Assembly (NCBI GenBank): GCA_002395225.1
Contig: DGWH01000096.1
Span: 31,777 to 54,878 of the forward strand
Direction of reading: 5' to 3'
Origin: Christensenella sp. UBA4263
GTDB taxonomy: Bacteria > Bacillota > Clostridia > Christensenellales > Aristaeellaceae
DNA length: 23,102 nt
Shown piece by piece: positions 21,176-23,102 of this stretch; position 1 is the first letter of the stretch, and each line of letters begins with the position of its first letter. The notes beneath the pieces are model-generated. The model did no database searches. It was not told where the DNA came from and was given only the letters and a program-made list of their open reading frames with translations. The translations under genes were made by a program, and so were the position numbers.

Positions 21176-23102
21176 ATGAAGAAAGTGATGGTTTTCTCTC
21201 TTTTCCTGCTTCTGCTCCTCTGCTCTGCCGTGGTTTTGGGAGACGTTCAGCCCTGCTACTGGCAGCTGAGTGCTATTGAAACAGCACAGGAACAGATCCC
21301 CTTTAACGGGGATGCAGCCGGCAGCACCAGCGTCGGTCCGGCATCCGCAGAGGATCCCCTTCAGATGATGGGGCTGGTTTCTGGCTCCCAGTCCGTCCGG
21401 ATCCAGCTGAATACCACCCGGAATATGAGCTCTCTTTCTCCCAATGAGCCGCGTTCCGCAAGTGGTCTGTATCAGATCTCCGGTATCCCGGTTATCGTTC
21501 CCGGTCATGCCAATGCGCAGCTGACCGTCACCTCCAGCACGGATGCAGATCTCTATTCCTACTATCTGTATGCTACGCTGACGGTCAACGGGAAACAGGT
21601 CCTGCGGATTCGTGATGACACCTCCAGTGTCCTTCGTCTTACTTTCCCCGCACAGGCCAATCCGGGGGATACCTATCGGATTACCCTTCATGCACAGGAA
21701 TCCAATCACCTCATTTCACAGAAACTTTCCTATGTTTATAAAGCCATTCCCGGTTATACACTCATCGATCCTTCAGGCAGCACCCTGCTTTACAATGAAA
21801 AAGGTGAGGAAACTGATCGGCTGACCAAAACCCTCAAGGAAAACCTGCCGAATCTTGTCTCTGAAATCAGCGGAGGCGACGGTGTTGTATTTTCAAGCAC
21901 CCAGGATGAGAATGGAAATGTTGTGGCCAGTTTTGACCCGGACAGCGGGCTCAGCGTCAGGGAACTCCTTCCTATTCTCCGCGCCCTGCAGGAAAATTCA
22001 CTCCGAACCTCTTCCGATGCCGCCCCATCCGTAACAGCCAATACGGAAAGCAGCCATCCCGAAACCGATGGAGCTGCCGGCACACAGAGCGGACAGCTGC
22101 CTGATTCAGCCGCTTCCGTTGAATTTACCCCCGTTCCCGAAACAGACAGAACTCCTGTCCCGTCTGTTTCAGAAACGACCTCCGAAAATGCATCGGCACA
22201 GCGTTCCGTCTTCCCGGCAGCACCCATTGAGATGCCTTCAATCACCTCGGAGGGCAAATCCAGCACCATCTGGATTGACCGGAACGCCGCGCTTTCCGAC
22301 GAAGTTCTTTCCTATCTTATACAGTCTGCCAACGGGGCAAATGTTTCCTCGTCAGAACTCACCCGGGCCATTGAATCCGGTGCCGTTACTGTCCTGACTG
22401 AAACCACACCCTCACCTGCTCCTCTCACACTCGGCTCTGCCATCAGACTCGCACAGGAGAGCAGCAGCCCTGCCGCTCCGGAAAACACGCCTGCCTCCCT
22501 GCCATTAGAAACGCCTGCCGTTTCATCCGATGCAGCACCCCAGGTAACGGTCATCTACAGTGATCACCCGGAGGCAATCGTGCTCAATTCAGCTGCCGTC
22601 ATCACCGGAAAACAGCTTTCGGATGTTCTCTCGCTTCTCTCGGATGCCGCAGCTCATCAGGAACAATACAACACCATCTTCGGTTCAGATGCTGCCGAGC
22701 ACCAGGGGCTCAGTGTGTCCAACGACGGAACCGTCACGTTTACCCCTTCAAATTCCAGCACGGCATCCGTCCGCCTTTCACCCCTTGACGGCACCAACAA
22801 TCTCATGGAAATCTCTCAGGGAGACATTTCTGCCCTTGTTCGTGAGCTGCAGGCTCTGTCGGTTGAACTGAAGGCCACACCAACTCCGACTCCGACGCCG
22901 ACTCCGACTCCGACGCCGACTCCGACGCCTACCCCGACACCGACGCCTACTCCGACACCGACGCCTACCCCGACACCGACGCCTACTCCGACGCCTACTC
23001 CTACTCCGACACCGACGCCTACACCGACACCAACGCCTACCCCGACGCCTACTCCGACGCCTACTCCTACTCCGACACCTACTCCGACACCTACTCCAAC
23101 AC
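21176..23102 (+). CDS. Large secreted protein with Thr-Pro repeat region, 3' end outside the window
   Basis: At least 642 residues. MKKVMVFSLFLLLLLCSAVVLG is a signal peptide, with probable cleavage after VVLG; LLLC lacks the small residue needed for a proper lipobox. Residues 80-190 look like beta-rich domain sequence (IPVIVPGHANAQLTV, YLYATLTVNGKQVLRI, NPGDTYRITLHAQE). Residues 280-560 are Ser/Thr/Pro/Ala-rich with short ordered blocks. From about residue 568 the chain is pure Thr-Pro repeat to the window edge, typical of a rigid, often glycosylated linker between a surface domain and a wall or membrane anchor. The ATG at 21176 has only a weak, distant AAGG. I recognise no family. The likely role is surface or extracellular, perhaps adhesion or matrix, which is inference. 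Confidence 0.82.
   Translation, partial: MKKVMVFSLFLLLLLCSAVVLGDVQPCYWQLSAIETAQEQIPFNGDAAGSTSVGPASAEDPLQMMGLVSGSQSVRIQLNTTRNMSSLSPNEPRSASGLYQISGIPVIVPGHANAQLTVTSSTDADLYSYYLYATLTVNGKQVLRIRDDTSSVLRLTFPAQANPGDTYRITLHAQESNHLISQKLSYVYKAIPGYTLIDPSGSTLLYNEKGEETDRLTKTLKENLPNLVSEISGGDGVVFSSTQDENGNVVASFDPDSGLSVRELLPILRALQENSLRTSSDAAPSVTANTESSHPETDGAAGTQSGQLPDSAASVEFTPVPETDRTPVPSVSETTSENASAQRSVFPAAPIEMPSITSEGKSSTIWIDRNAALSDEVLSYLIQSANGANVSSSELTRAIESGAVTVLTETTPSPAPLTLGSAIRLAQESSSPAAPENTPASLPLETPAVSSDAAPQVTVIYSDHPEAIVLNSAAVITGKQLSDVLSLLSDAAAHQEQYNTIFGSDAAEHQGLSVSNDGTVTFTPSNSSTASVRLSPLDGTNNLMEISQGDISALVRELQALSVELKATPTPTPTPTPTPTPTPTPTPTPTPTPTPTPTPTPTPTPTPTPTPTPTPTPTPTPTPTPTPTPTPTPTPTPTPTPT
22877..23102 (+). 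repeat. Thr-Pro hexanucleotide repeat (ACN CCN)n
   Basis: 226 bp of alternating ACN and CCN codons, at least 37 Thr-Pro pairs, continuing past the window edge. Wobble bases vary in larger blocks (for example ACGCCTACTCCGACA recurs), so longer units have been duplicated as well as single hexamers. The length is likely to vary between strains. Confidence 0.95.

Noticed and set aside
22877..23102. Minisatellite or CRISPR-like non-coding repeat
   Set aside because: The repeat is in frame with a long open reading frame and encodes uninterrupted Thr-Pro, so it is a coding repeat.

Overview
The window reads as a chromosomal stretch of a Bacillota (Firmicutes) bacterium of fairly high GC for that phylum. 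The evidence is AGGAGG-type ribosome binding sites, sigma-A promoters, a single-chain glycyl-tRNA synthetase behind a T-box, a DUF951 gene before signal peptidase I, a small alarmone synthetase and a stand-alone CarD-like regulator. Erysipelotrichia or a related gut lineage is my guess; the sequence does not prove it.

Layout. 1-2.9 kb (minus strand): the 5' part of a CobW/COG0523 metallochaperone GTPase with a His/Asp-rich tail, cut by the window edge; a DUF951-lepB operon; and a small (p)ppGpp synthetase. 3.2-5.5 kb (plus): carD-like gene, then a MATE transporter behind a leader with two look-alike hairpins, each followed by a T-run. 5.6-9.2 kb (minus): operon glyQS-rimO-pgsA behind a T-box leader that looks unusually compact. 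9.4-11.9 kb (plus): aldo/keto reductase and aminotransferase, translationally coupled, behind a 270-nt leader carrying a duplicated structured element. 11.9-13.7 kb: an AT-richer islet with a flippase-like membrane protein gene between two near-identical 29-bp direct repeats, plus a 670-bp non-coding stretch with a 36-bp palindrome. 13.9-18.2 kb: a beta-CASP-like metallo-beta-lactamase-fold protein lacking several metal ligands, a second MATE transporter, and thrC.

18.3-20.4 kb is the most interesting part. A gene for an AAA+-type ATPase fused to a PD-(D/E)XK-like C-terminus is preceded by two tandem 38-nt inverted repeats whose stems differ by one compensatory base-pair swap. About 170 bp beyond its stop codon, on the opposite strand, lies the C-terminal tail of a second, decayed gene of the same kind. 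That remnant sits next to its own, different set of inverted repeats, which use the same 17-nt arm spacing. I infer a recurring cassette type: an ATPase/nuclease-like gene with a private set of repeats. One copy is intact and the other is almost deleted.

20.5-23.1 kb: a small P-loop protein gene (minus) and, on the plus strand, a large secreted protein gene that runs off the window in a Thr-Pro repeat. No rRNA, tRNA, CRISPR array or complete insertion sequence was seen.
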